Shown in pieces: positions 35,467 through 43,787 of a stretch of DNA of 64,000 nt. The stretch comes from Tunicatimonas pelagia. GTDB taxonomy: Bacteria; Bacteroidota; Bacteroidia; Cytophagales; Cyclobacteriaceae. The notes under the pieces are model-generated. The model did not search any database. It saw only the letters and a program-made list of their open reading frames with translations, and was not told the DNA's origin. The position numbers and the translations under genes are program-made. The stretch lies in contig NZ_CP120683.1 in the NCBI RefSeq assembly GCF_030506325.1, positions 3,733,001 through 3,797,000 of the forward strand. Direction: 5' to 3'. Every line of letters begins with the position of its first letter. Within the stretch, counting starts at the first letter, position 1.

Positions 35467-35836
35467 GTTCGATTATTGTTTTTGGCCTGAATGACACGAT
35501 TGAACCGAGCACTTAATAAAAAGTACTCGGTATGCATAACAAATATACGGATATTCCACAAAAAAGGTATGCATGCATACCTTTTTTTCATAATTTTTTT
35601 TAGCGCAAACCTTACCTCTTGATTTTCTCACCCAGGTCAATCGGCCTCAGACTGACTCAAGACAGGTTATTTGCAAACTTTCACCTATTCCATTTGGGTG
35701 TGTTTCGGTAGGATAATTTTATGTGCTGATAATTAGAAGTTCTTAAGTTAAGACTGCTGAGCCTGTATTTTTAATCAAAATAGGTTACCTAAAGGCCGAT
35801 AACTATACTAATGTATACCATTCAACCTTTCGTACC
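35467..35836. other. Divergent intergenic region
   Basis: A 370-base gap between the acyl-CoA dehydrogenase gene (minus) and the giant membrane protein gene (plus). It holds a perfect palindrome at 35560-35587, a related half-site GGTATGCAT at 35529-35537, and otherwise AT-rich sequence with no supported coding frame. Promoters for both genes should be here. Confidence 0.5.
35560..35587. promoter_or_regulatory. Perfect 28-base palindrome, probable operator
   Basis: The core is GGTATGCATGCATACC, flanked by six A on the left and six T on the right, with no loop. A second partial copy (GGTATGCAT) lies 37 bases closer to the dehydrogenase gene. A loopless palindrome of this kind fits a dimeric repressor site (for instance TetR type, common for fatty-acid genes) better than a terminator, which would need a loop. 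Confidence 0.5.
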
Positions 35837-38800
35837 ATGAAACTACGTCGCTCGGTATCTCGCCGTACCTACATCATCAGTGTAACCATGTTTGTATTGG
35901 TTGCCATGTTTGGGTACTATTTTCTGGCATTCCTACCCAAAAAAGAAAATCAGCTAATTGCTCAGCGAGTGAGGGCACTAGATCGGGTTGGGCAGAATTT
36001 TCAGGAGAAATTTAACGTCTATCGTAAAAATGTACTTCAGAATATTGAGGATAAAGATTTTGCGGTACTAGATCAGGCTCTGCGACAAGCTGACTATTTG
36101 GAAAAGCAGCAGTTGAGCGGTGATTCCTCTTTATTGGAAGGGATAGCGGAACGTCTCAAGACTGCTAGAGATACTATACAAGCTGCCAAAAAACGTCTTT
36201 GGGAAAAATACTCGCTAAGTGCAACCAATCAGCAAATCAGCCTTATTGAAGAGTTTGATGGAATAAGCCAGCTTATTCGGTTTGAAAACACGTTTGCTAC
36301 GCTCTTTTCCACTTTCTTTGCGCCAATTCGGCTTCAGGATAGCTTCGATGGCTACATTATTTATCAGGATTCTTCGCTGGTGTACCAAGATTTACCGGGC
36401 GAAATTCTACGAGTTCCGGCTCAACTATACACCGAACTAAGCCAAGACTCTCCCGAAGGCAGGTTTGTGAGGCATAATCTGGAATCTCGGAAACCTGAGC
36501 ACTACGAAACCCCACGGGTATACGAAGCGGGTACAAATGTACAACTGGCGTCGGTAGATTATCGGCTATTCTGTACCGATTTCACCACTAACGATAAGCG
36601 AAGCACCACCCGCTGGACTATCTATGGGCTGGTGACCAAAGATGCATTTGATGCTGAAAAGAAGCGAATTCCGTTTTTAAGCCTGATTCTGCTTTCGCTG
36701 GGTTTGTTACTGTTGTTGTTTTCTATGCCCCTAATGAAGCTGTTCTTTATGAGTTCTATCGAGCGGCTACATCGTCAGGATGCCTTACTCACTCCACCAA
36801 CTTTCATTGTTTGTTCGGCTATTTGCTTACTGATTATGTTGACTGTGAGCAAATTTTATCTGAGTGATATCCCGAGAATAGATACTTGTCTGAAAAAACT
36901 AGCCAACGAGATTAGTTACAATTTTCAAGAAGAAGTGCAAAGTATTTATCAATTAGCTCAGAAGATGCCAACCGATGCTTCCCTTCTAGCTTCTAACAAA
37001 TCAATCAGTATTCCCAATGCCGTAGCGAATAACATAACCGATGTTCCTGACTTTAGCCCGTATCCTTTTTTTCGTTCGGTGTACTGGCTCAATAGAGAGG
37101 GAAAGCAGAAGTTTGAGTACTCTATGCTGGATAGTGAAGATCGGGATTATGCTGAAAACAAAGTGCCCAATTTTGCCAACCGCTCTTACTTCCGGGTGAT
37201 GCAACAGGGCGAAGGCTATTCACTGATAGATAAAGACACACTCGCTTATTTACAATCGATTATGTCTTGGACGACCGGGGAACCTGTCAGCGTATTCTCC
37301 GTGGCTTTATCCCCCGATAACACAGTCGCACCGCGCGGAAGTAAGAACTCATCAGTACTGGCTATTTCTACCGTTCTTCAATCTGTAACCGATCCGGTAC
37401 TTCCGCCGGGTTATAGTTTCCATATTATGGATGAAAATGGATTGGTGCTTTACCACACCGATCGGCAAAAAAACCTTCAAGAAAATTTCCTGGAAGAAAT
37501 TGCCGATAAGCAACCACTTATGGCAGCAATGGTGAGTCGCTCAACAACTACGGCGGATATTTCTTATTATAACCGAAACTATCGGGCCCGCTTACAACCG
37601 TTGCCGGGCACTCCCTGGTGCTTGGTTACTACCTACGACACTCAGTATCTGGAAAGTCCCTATCAGTTTATACTTACTTTTTGCACACTAGGGATTATTC
37701 TGATCTCCCTGGTTTCAGCCTTGCAGTTTATTTCAATTTCCCTTTTGTACCATCGTACTTCCAAACTTAAACGGACATCCGTAGCTTTTAAATGGCTTTG
37801 GCCCTATCGGGATACGTTAGCTATTACCAACCGGGACACTGAACCCAAGAAACCTCGCACCGTTCGGTACGGAATAATATTCACACTGAATCTGGTATAC
37901 AGTCTGTTACTGATTTTTTACAATCAATCAGCAGATATTTCGCTGCCAGCCACCATAGCCAGTTTTCTGATAGCCATTGTGCTTTCGTATACTGCTACTT
38001 TTGCTTTATTACAAGAACATCGTGACCGTCGGTACAAAATGGTGCTGGTTGGTTCGGTCTTGCTTTCGCTTCTGGTGCTGCTAGTGAGTATTATACTGAC
38101 AATGGGTGAAAAGTTCGTCGAGTGGCTGCACTTACTCGTGTGGATAGGAGTAGTTGGTTTAGTGCTAGGTTACGTGAGCTGGAAGGCTCTCCAGTCTTCG
38201 GATGGCGAAAATGACGTTGAGGAAAATCAGTGGATTAGAACGGTTTTGCAAGTCGGAGTGGTTATGCTCGGATTGCTACTTTTGGGTGGGTTGGTTGAAA
38301 TCAGCCGAAACATGCATATCCTTCAACAGGGTTTTGTTTGGGCAATACTTTATTTGCTAGCTTTAATGGCGTTTATCGTCGGAAGCACCCGAATTAAGAC
38401 TCAGAAGAAGGTCTCAAGACAAGAGCAACCCTCAGCCCAGGTGAGTGGGTTTACTTTTTCAGTGAACCAGTTATTTGGCGGAAAAACCAAACAGATTGCC
38501 TCAAATGTGCTTTCCCAGCACGGCTACTGCCTGATGGTTTTTTCTTATTTGGTATTGAGTAGTATTTTATCAGTCTGGTTTCTGTTCAGCAAAACCTACG
38601 ATTATGAGAAGCGCATTTGGAGTAAGTATAGTCTGTACCAGATCAATCAAGAATTGGATAAGCGAGAAAGCCGATTGAGTGCATTATACCAGCGTAATGA
38701 TTCAGCTTATTACAAAGTGAATGAGAAGTACGGTCGGTATCAGAGAGCGAAAGACCAAGCACTTTATTATCAAGCACTAAATACCAATAGCCAGCATCAA

Positions 38801-40375
38801 GCTGAACGTTCGGCACTGTTACCAGAAATCAATTTTGATAACATCATCTACCAACTTCGTCCGGCAGTTACCGCACTGTCAGGTCTTACCAATGGTTTTG
38901 TAGGGCAGGGCGGAGACGATTGGGAAAGTCAGTCTTTTCCAGGACAGGTTGTGGTTACTTTTCCGGATAACCGATATTTTGATGAAGCCGGACAGCTTAC
39001 GTTAGCTACTAGTCCGTCGGTATTTCTCAATGTGTCTTGGGCTAATCTCAAAATGCGCTATTTGATATTACTAGCAGTGTTGGTTTTGTTGTTGCTGGCT
39101 ATTTACTACCTACTCAAGTTCAGTATTTTTCGGCTATTTGGAGTGGAAGCCTTTCATTTTCAGAAGGTCATTCAGGTAGATGATCAGTTGATGATTGAGG
39201 AGCGGGAAAATCCAAAGTTGAGTAGATCAATACAATCCCCTCACAAGTTTATCATTTCTATGCCTTTTGCCGGAACGAGAGAACTATACGAAAAACCTGG
39301 GATTAAGCATAAGCAGAGTTACGACGAAAAATTTGATTTTTCTCAAGTGCTAGAGAATATCGTATTTCCTCTGAAGAAGGAAAAGATTCTGCGATTGAAA
39401 GACAAAAATGTGATGCTAGAGCACTTTAGCTACGGTATTGAAGACCTGAAGACGAACGAGCATCGGTTGTTTCTACTAGAAAATCTCTTGGCTAATGGCA
39501 ACCGAGTAACCATTATTTCCAAGCTCGCCCCAATGCAGCTTACCGCTAAGTTTGAGGGGGTTATTGAGAACGCGGCTGATTCTAAGGAAGTAGGGAGTTT
39601 AGAAACCCGCGTCTCGCGCTGGAAAGATATTTTGTCCAGCTTTGTGAAACTATACTACTCGGAGTTGGTGTGCAGCCGAAACCGCCGTCGGTTGGGAGCG
39701 GAGGCCACGGTAGAAGAATTGATCTATCATGAGATGAGTGTCAACAAGCCCTATTTCAGGCGAATGGATGGCACGCTGGTAAGCAAATGGTACGAAGATG
39801 ATAAGCAGAATAAAACGGACGAACAAAGGCCGGGTAAAAAAATAGAGCTTAGCCCGCTGGTAAAGCAGCATATAGCCCAACATGGCGACAACGAAGATGC
39901 CAAAGAAGAAATCTTGCTAAAAATTCAGAGTATGGCGCAGCCGTTCTACTTTTCGCTATGGAGTACTTGCTCTAAGGAAGAAAAATATGTGCTCTACGAT
40001 CTGGCTGACGATGGGTTTGTGAATACTAAAGACAAGTCAGTGATGCTGGCACTGATGGAGAAGGGGTTGATTTTTTACGATGAGTCGTTTCACATTATGA
40101 ACGAGAGCTTCCGCAACTTCATTCTTTCCAATATAAAGCCTGCTGAAGCCTTGGAAATGGAGCAGACTGCTCGGAAGAATGGGCGCTGGAGCGTGTACAG
40201 TACTGTTATCTTACTCCTGATTATCAGCCTGATTTTCTTCGTAGTATTTGCTCACGAGAGCATTGTGAATCAGTTTGTTGCCCTACTGGCTGGCGTAACC
40301 GCGGCTGTGCCCTATTTACTTCGTCTGGTAGGGCTCATCGGTCTTTCTGGCGGGAATCGTGAAAGTGCCGCTTGA
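35837..40375 (+). CDS. Giant multi-pass membrane protein: Cache-like sensor plus degenerate P-loop-NTPase-like domain
   Basis: A 1512-residue membrane protein. I count about 13 helices: one at 12-34, two at about 280-345, a cluster of about eight between 610 and 890, one near 1073-1098, and two at the C-terminus. Extracytoplasmic loops lie at about 35-278, 345-610 and 905-1070. The second has Cache-like wording (FRSVYWLNREGKQKFEYS, ANRSYFRVMQQGEGYSL). The cytoplasmic part (1100-1460) has FIISMPFAGTREL where a P-loop would be, but no GK[ST]. A Walker-B-like VMLEHFSYGIED (about 1190), RVTIISKLAP, and a winged-helix-like LWSTCSKEEKYVLYDLADDGFVN (about 1375) follow. It looks like a one-protein transducer. 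No output enzyme is visible and the function is unknown. Confidence 0.7.
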   Translation: MKLRRSVSRRTYIISVTMFVLVAMFGYYFLAFLPKKENQLIAQRVRALDRVGQNFQEKFNVYRKNVLQNIEDKDFAVLDQALRQADYLEKQQLSGDSSLLEGIAERLKTARDTIQAAKKRLWEKYSLSATNQQISLIEEFDGISQLIRFENTFATLFSTFFAPIRLQDSFDGYIIYQDSSLVYQDLPGEILRVPAQLYTELSQDSPEGRFVRHNLESRKPEHYETPRVYEAGTNVQLASVDYRLFCTDFTTNDKRSTTRWTIYGLVTKDAFDAEKKRIPFLSLILLSLGLLLLLFSMPLMKLFFMSSIERLHRQDALLTPPTFIVCSAICLLIMLTVSKFYLSDIPRIDTCLKKLANEISYNFQEEVQSIYQLAQKMPTDASLLASNKSISIPNAVANNITDVPDFSPYPFFRSVYWLNREGKQKFEYSMLDSEDRDYAENKVPNFANRSYFRVMQQGEGYSLIDKDTLAYLQSIMSWTTGEPVSVFSVALSPDNTVAPRGSKNSSVLAISTVLQSVTDPVLPPGYSFHIMDENGLVLYHTDRQKNLQENFLEEIADKQPLMAAMVSRSTTTADISYYNRNYRARLQPLPGTPWCLVTTYDTQYLESPYQFILTFCTLGIILISLVSALQFISISLLYHRTSKLKRTSVAFKWLWPYRDTLAITNRDTEPKKPRTVRYGIIFTLNLVYSLLLIFYNQSADISLPATIASFLIAIVLSYTATFALLQEHRDRRYKMVLVGSVLLSLLVLLVSIILTMGEKFVEWLHLLVWIGVVGLVLGYVSWKALQSSDGENDVEENQWIRTVLQVGVVMLGLLLLGGLVEISRNMHILQQGFVWAILYLLALMAFIVGSTRIKTQKKVSRQEQPSAQVSGFTFSVNQLFGGKTKQIASNVLSQHGYCLMVFSYLVLSSILSVWFLFSKTYDYEKRIWSKYSLYQINQELDKRESRLSALYQRNDSAYYKVNEKYGRYQRAKDQALYYQALNTNSQHQAERSALLPEINFDNIIYQLRPAVTALSGLTNGFVGQGGDDWESQSFPGQVVVTFPDNRYFDEAGQLTLATSPSVFLNVSWANLKMRYLILLAVLVLLLLAIYYLLKFSIFRLFGVEAFHFQKVIQVDDQLMIEERENPKLSRSIQSPHKFIISMPFAGTRELYEKPGIKHKQSYDEKFDFSQVLENIVFPLKKEKILRLKDKNVMLEHFSYGIEDLKTNEHRLFLLENLLANGNRVTIISKLAPMQLTAKFEGVIENAADSKEVGSLETRVSRWKDILSSFVKLYYSELVCSRNRRRLGAEATVEELIYHEMSVNKPYFRRMDGTLVSKWYEDDKQNKTDEQRPGKKIELSPLVKQHIAQHGDNEDAKEEILLKIQSMAQPFYFSLWSTCSKEEKYVLYDLADDGFVNTKDKSVMLALMEKGLIFYDESFHIMNESFRNFILSNIKPAEALEMEQTARKNGRWSVYSTVILLLIISLIFFVVFAHESIVNQFVALLAGVTAAVPYLLRLVGLIGLSGGNRESAA

Positions 40376-40954
40376 TATAAATGATAGTTGTAATGATATT
40401 GTATCTTAAAATTCCTCTCCCCAAATGAGTGAATCGGACTGCCGACGCAGTGAATTCCAGGATCTATTGCATGAGATACCGGAATTCGCAGAGCCTTATC
40501 CGGCAAGAGTATTTAGTTTTCGTCTTTGAGCTATTTGACCATTTCATGTAGTAGTTACTTTCTTGGTTCGGGTGGACTTATTATTCAATGACGACACGGT
40601 ATTTTTAGAAAAACCGGTGCGTCTGCTTGGAAATTCAGTGGGGTGTGCGCTGGATATGTGCGAGAAAGCTTTGAATTTCCTTGAATTTTTTGGCGGTAGC
40701 CGCGCTGTTCGTTTTTGTTTCAAGACGGGGTCTCCTAGACAAAAATGAACAAGCAAACATGCACACTTTTAGCATCATGAATCTTTCATGAAAAAGTCCT
40801 GATTAATCAAGTCTCTACATTGTTTGGTTTAGAAAGAATGTTTTACATCTGAAACCATTGTTCGCATCAATAATCATCAATTATACCTCACCCGCTACCC
40901 ATTTCATCGAAACCTTTTTATATTCGTCTCGTTGAACTTGAAAAATCAAACATT
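40376..40954. other. 579-base gap containing short G+C-rich blocks
   Basis: No supported gene. Two overlapping frames of 60-70 codons on opposite strands (40544-40756) lack any family features. Two G+C-rich dyads stand out from the AT-rich background: CTGCCGACGCAG at 40439-40450 and GGCGGTAGCCGCGC at 40692-40705. The second is almost identical, in inverse orientation, to a block at 51934-51947. Confidence 0.45.
40692..40705 (+). repeat. 14-base G+C-rich dyad block, copy 1
   Basis: GGCGGTAGCCGCGC lies in AT-rich flanks. Without it the flanks read GAATTTTTT then TGTTCGTTTTTG. The inverse of the block at 51934-51947 is GGCGGCAGCCGCGC (13 of 14 identical), and the identity runs on through CTGT for three further bases. 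The centre GCGG-TAG-CCGC is a dyad. Confidence 0.5.
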
Positions 40955-41152
40955 ATGGAAACACCTACGCCCACCACTCAGGATTTAGAAAAAGAAACGG
41001 TTCGCCGTGCGATCGCCGCTCTTGAAGCCCAATTGACCGGAGATATGTTTAAGGATATGGACATCCGCGACAAAATTCATAACCTGAAAATGAAGCTCAC
41101 CGGCACCAAGCCGATGGACTCGCAGATTGACTGCGTAGGCTGCGGAAGCTAA
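40955..41152 (+). CDS. Small Cys-tailed protein of unknown function
   Basis: A 65-residue soluble protein. A charged helix (LEKETVRRAIAALEAQL) is followed by DMFKDMDIRDKIHNLKMKL and a C-terminal tail with two cysteines (DCVGCGS). The helical part could dimerise, and the C-x-x-C tail could bind a metal or act as a redox pair. An intrinsic terminator follows 15 bases after the stop, so it is an independent short transcript. The start is supported by TATG spacing from the AT-rich promoter region and by the good codon use. No named family is recognised. Confidence 0.72.
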   Translation: METPTPTTQDLEKETVRRAIAALEAQLTGDMFKDMDIRDKIHNLKMKLTGTKPMDSQIDCVGCGS

Positions 41153-41166
41153 TTTACCCACTCAGC

Positions 41167-41196
41167 AAAGCCGGACTCATTCCGGCTTTTGTTTTT
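41167..41196 (+). terminator. Intrinsic terminator after the 65-residue protein gene
   Basis: AAAGCCGGA-CTCA-TTCCGGCTTTT followed by GTTTTT: a 9-bp stem with a 4-base loop and a T-rich tail, 15 bases after the stop codon at 41152. It also insulates the restriction-modification cassette that follows. Confidence 0.85.
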
Positions 41197-41336
41197 GCTA
41201 AACTTATATATCCCACATTTGGTATTATCCTGTTACTAAGAATGCTACACTCTTGCTGTATCATCTGGTCGGGATAGTCATGACTTGCTCAAAGCCAAGC
41301 TAAAAATTCCTCCTATACTGATTGTATTTAGAAATA

Positions 41337-41357
41337 TTTTGACGTTTTTTGTCAAAA
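41337..41357 (+). promoter_or_regulatory. Inverted-repeat operator of the restriction-modification cassette
   Basis: TTTTGAC, seven bases, then GTCAAAA: a perfect 7-bp inverted repeat ending 13 bases before the start codon of the controller-protein gene. Controller proteins of type II systems bind such paired sites to activate and then repress their own operon. No other candidate operator is visible in the 175 bases between the upstream terminator and the gene. Confidence 0.65.
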
Positions 41358-41370
41358 CTATTATTGTCTT

Positions 41371-41676
41371 ATGATGTCGTTTGGAGAAATAATTAGACGG
41401 GCAAGAGAAGAGAAAAAAATCATCTTGCGTAAAGTAGCTGCCGAATTAGATATAGATCAAGCAATAATTAGCAAATTTGAAAGAGGTGAACGCAAACCTA
41501 CAAAAGAACAAGTATTAAAATTCGCTTCATTCTACGATTTGAATGAAAATGAACTTGTTATAGCTTGGTTAAGCGATAAAGTGGTTTATGACTTAGCAGA
41601 AGAAGATTATGCTCAAGAAGCATTAAAAGCTGCTGAAGAAAAAATCCAATATATAAAGTCAAAGAAGAATGAATAA
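41371..41676 (+). CDS. XRE-family regulator, probable restriction-modification controller protein
   Basis: A 101-residue Cro/CI-type DNA-binding protein. The helix-turn-helix is at residues 6-62 (FGEIIRRAREEKKIILRKVAAELDIDQAIISKFERGERKP). A helical C-terminal tail follows (EDYAQEALKAAEEKIQYIKS), which is longer than in classical 80-residue C proteins. It is the first gene of the cassette and overlaps the methyltransferase gene by eight bases (ATGAATAA), so translation is coupled. The perfect inverted repeat just upstream is its likely binding site. It should time expression so that host DNA is methylated before the nuclease accumulates (established for C-protein systems; inferred here). Confidence 0.85.
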   Translation: MMSFGEIIRRAREEKKIILRKVAAELDIDQAIISKFERGERKPTKEQVLKFASFYDLNENELVIAWLSDKVVYDLAEEDYAQEALKAAEEKIQYIKSKKNE

Positions 41677-42649
41677 AAGAATGAAAATAATAGACCTCTT
41701 TGCTGGTATTGGAGGAATAAGATTAGGTTTTGAAAAAATTGGGGTTGATTGTGTTTTCTCTTCAGAATGGGATAAGCATGCTCAAGATATGTATGAAGCC
41801 AACTTCGGTGAAAGACCTTTCGGAGACATTAATAGAATTGCACCTAAAAATATACCTGATCATGACTTCCTTTTAGCAGGGTTTCCATGTCAACCGTTTA
41901 GTATTGCAGGCAAACAATTAGGTTTTGCAGATACCAGAGGAACCCTATTTTTTAACATTGAAAAAATACTTGAAGAAAAAAGACCATATGGTTTCCTGTT
42001 AGAGAATGTGAGCAGACTTAAAACACATGATAAAGGTCGAACACTTCAGGTGATTCTTCAAAAACTAAAAAACCTTGGATACTCAATACATTATGAAGTG
42101 TTAAACTCTCTTGATTATGGAATTCCTCAGTTAAGAAAAAGAATTTACATCGTTGGATTCAAAGACAATATTCATTTCAATTTCCCGAAACCAGATGGCA
42201 TAAAAATTACTTTGAAGGATATTTTAGAACCTAACGATAGTGTTCCTGAAAGCTATTTTGTAAGTGAACAGATACGAGAGAAACGCCTTGTAAGAGTAAA
42301 ACCGAATGCGCCCTACCCATCAATATGGCACGAAAATATAGGCGGAAATATTTCTGCCCTACCTCACTCTTGTGCTTTAAGAGCTGGAGGAAGCTATAAT
42401 TATTTACTTGTAAATGGAGAAAGAAGGTTAACAGGGAGAGAAATGCTTCGTCTACAAGGTTTCCCTGATGATTTTATAATTAACGTGGCTTATACACAAA
42501 TCCGAAAAATTGCTGGAAACAGCGTTACGGTAAAAGTAATTGAAATGATTGCAGAACAAATAAAGAAAGCAATGGAAGATCGAAAACCTCGACAAACTTA
42601 CAAACAACTTCAATTAGAAGCCTTTTCAAATGGAACTTACGCAGGCTAA
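41669..42649 (+). CDS. Type II DNA (cytosine-5) methyltransferase
   Basis: A 326-residue m5C methyltransferase that protects host DNA from the paired nuclease. Visible motifs: I (IDLFAGIGGIRLGFEKIG, residues 8-25), IV with the catalytic Cys (GFPCQPFSIAGKQ, C74), VI (FLLENVSRL), VIII (QLRKRIYIVGF), a target-recognition region at about 185-270, and IX-X (LTGREMLRLQGFPDDF, then IRKIAGNSVTVKVIEMIAEQI). The ATG at 41669 is used here; a second at 41681 (MKIIDLFAG) is equally plausible. Its 3' end overlaps the endonuclease gene by 20 bases. Codon use is strongly AT-biased compared with the neighbouring chromosome, indicating recent transfer. Confidence 0.95.
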   Translation: MNKRMKIIDLFAGIGGIRLGFEKIGVDCVFSSEWDKHAQDMYEANFGERPFGDINRIAPKNIPDHDFLLAGFPCQPFSIAGKQLGFADTRGTLFFNIEKILEEKRPYGFLLENVSRLKTHDKGRTLQVILQKLKNLGYSIHYEVLNSLDYGIPQLRKRIYIVGFKDNIHFNFPKPDGIKITLKDILEPNDSVPESYFVSEQIREKRLVRVKPNAPYPSIWHENIGGNISALPHSCALRAGGSYNYLLVNGERRLTGREMLRLQGFPDDFIINVAYTQIRKIAGNSVTVKVIEMIAEQIKKAMEDRKPRQTYKQLQLEAFSNGTYAG

Positions 42650-43688
42650 AATTGCGCTTGACAATATAATCAGAAAAGCGAGGGTTCATCTTTATAAACC
42701 TATTCAAATTGCAGAAATTCTTTACAGAGATCGAGTAAATAAGGATATTGATTTATCTGATTTAGAAACATACAGAACAAAATCTAAAAAATGGCGAGAT
42801 GTAATTTGCATTCCATTTTTAGGTCGGACTAGTACTTCTTCTGCCAGATACCAAGGTGATATTTTTAATAAAAGTGCAGTTCCACCCGAGGCTATTACTG
42901 TACTTGGTGTTGAAAACAGGGCTAAAAATGGTATAGTAGAGGCATACGTTTATGACCGCTTCAAACAAAGATATGGTCAGATGTCAACTGCATTAAATTA
43001 TTCAAGAGAAGCAAATAAAGAATCATTTGACTTAGAAGAGTTCATAGAATTATTTTGGAATGAACCTGGTCTAAGAAGAAGCCTAGATAAAATTTATGAA
43101 ATAGTTGTTTATTCTTTGTTTAGCGTAATTGTAGAAGAACTTGATGTTCAAATTGAAGTAAGCTTAAATCTAGAGAAAATAGAGGTTCTTAAGGAATTTG
43201 AAACATTTGCAGAAAAAGTAATTTGCATCAATTCAGAAAAAACAAGTTTTAAATCTCCTGCTAACATAAATCGTGTAGGTGTAACGAATGCAGCAGACAG
43301 AGGATTAGATATGTGGGCAAACTTTGGGCCTGCTATTCAGATAAAGCATTTATCCTTAAATGAACAACTTGCGGGAGACATAGTAGCAACTGTTACATCA
43401 GATAGAATAGTTATCGTTTGTAAAGACTCTGAAGAATCTGTTGTCAAATCACTTTTGAATCAACTCGGATGGAAATCCCGAATTCAAAGTATAATAACAG
43501 AAAGTGAACTTATCGAGTGGTATGAAAAAGCACTAAGAGGCTCTTTTTCAGACGGAATTGGAGATAAGCTTCTAAGATCAATTAGTGATGAAATTGTTTT
43601 AGAATTCCCTTCCGCTGATAATTCTGAGTTCATGGATTTTTATAAAGGGAGAGGTTACCACGAACTTTCTGATAGTTTATGGAAATAG
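42630..43688 (+). CDS. HaeII-family type II restriction endonuclease
   Basis: A 352-residue endonuclease. The N-terminal block KARVHLYKPIQIAEILYRDR, the length, and the position behind an m5C methyltransferase fit the HaeII family (RE_HaeII). If so, the target would be RGCGCY; this is an inference from family membership. A possible catalytic region is DRGLDMWANFGPAIQIKHLSL, where D...(Q)IK resembles the PD-(D/E)xK pattern. It starts inside the methyltransferase gene (20-base overlap), so the two are translationally coupled. The region is AT-rich like the other two cassette genes. The gene appears intact, so the system is probably active. Confidence 0.85.
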   Translation: MELTQAKIALDNIIRKARVHLYKPIQIAEILYRDRVNKDIDLSDLETYRTKSKKWRDVICIPFLGRTSTSSARYQGDIFNKSAVPPEAITVLGVENRAKNGIVEAYVYDRFKQRYGQMSTALNYSREANKESFDLEEFIELFWNEPGLRRSLDKIYEIVVYSLFSVIVEELDVQIEVSLNLEKIEVLKEFETFAEKVICINSEKTSFKSPANINRVGVTNAADRGLDMWANFGPAIQIKHLSLNEQLAGDIVATVTSDRIVIVCKDSEESVVKSLLNQLGWKSRIQSIITESELIEWYEKALRGSFSDGIGDKLLRSISDEIVLEFPSADNSEFMDFYKGRGYHELSDSLWK

Positions 43689-43787
43689 CTTACCACACAG
43701 CCGTACACTTTACCAAGTCGTTCAAGGCAACCATACAAACCAAAAATCCTACGTTTCTTAGCCGATATATTTCATACCCAGGAACCA

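Noticed and set aside
40544-40756. Overlapping 60-70-codon frames on both strands in the 40.4-40.9 kb gap
   Set aside because: Neither has a plausible start region, domain or codon use. One reads through the G+C-rich block, which suggests chance.
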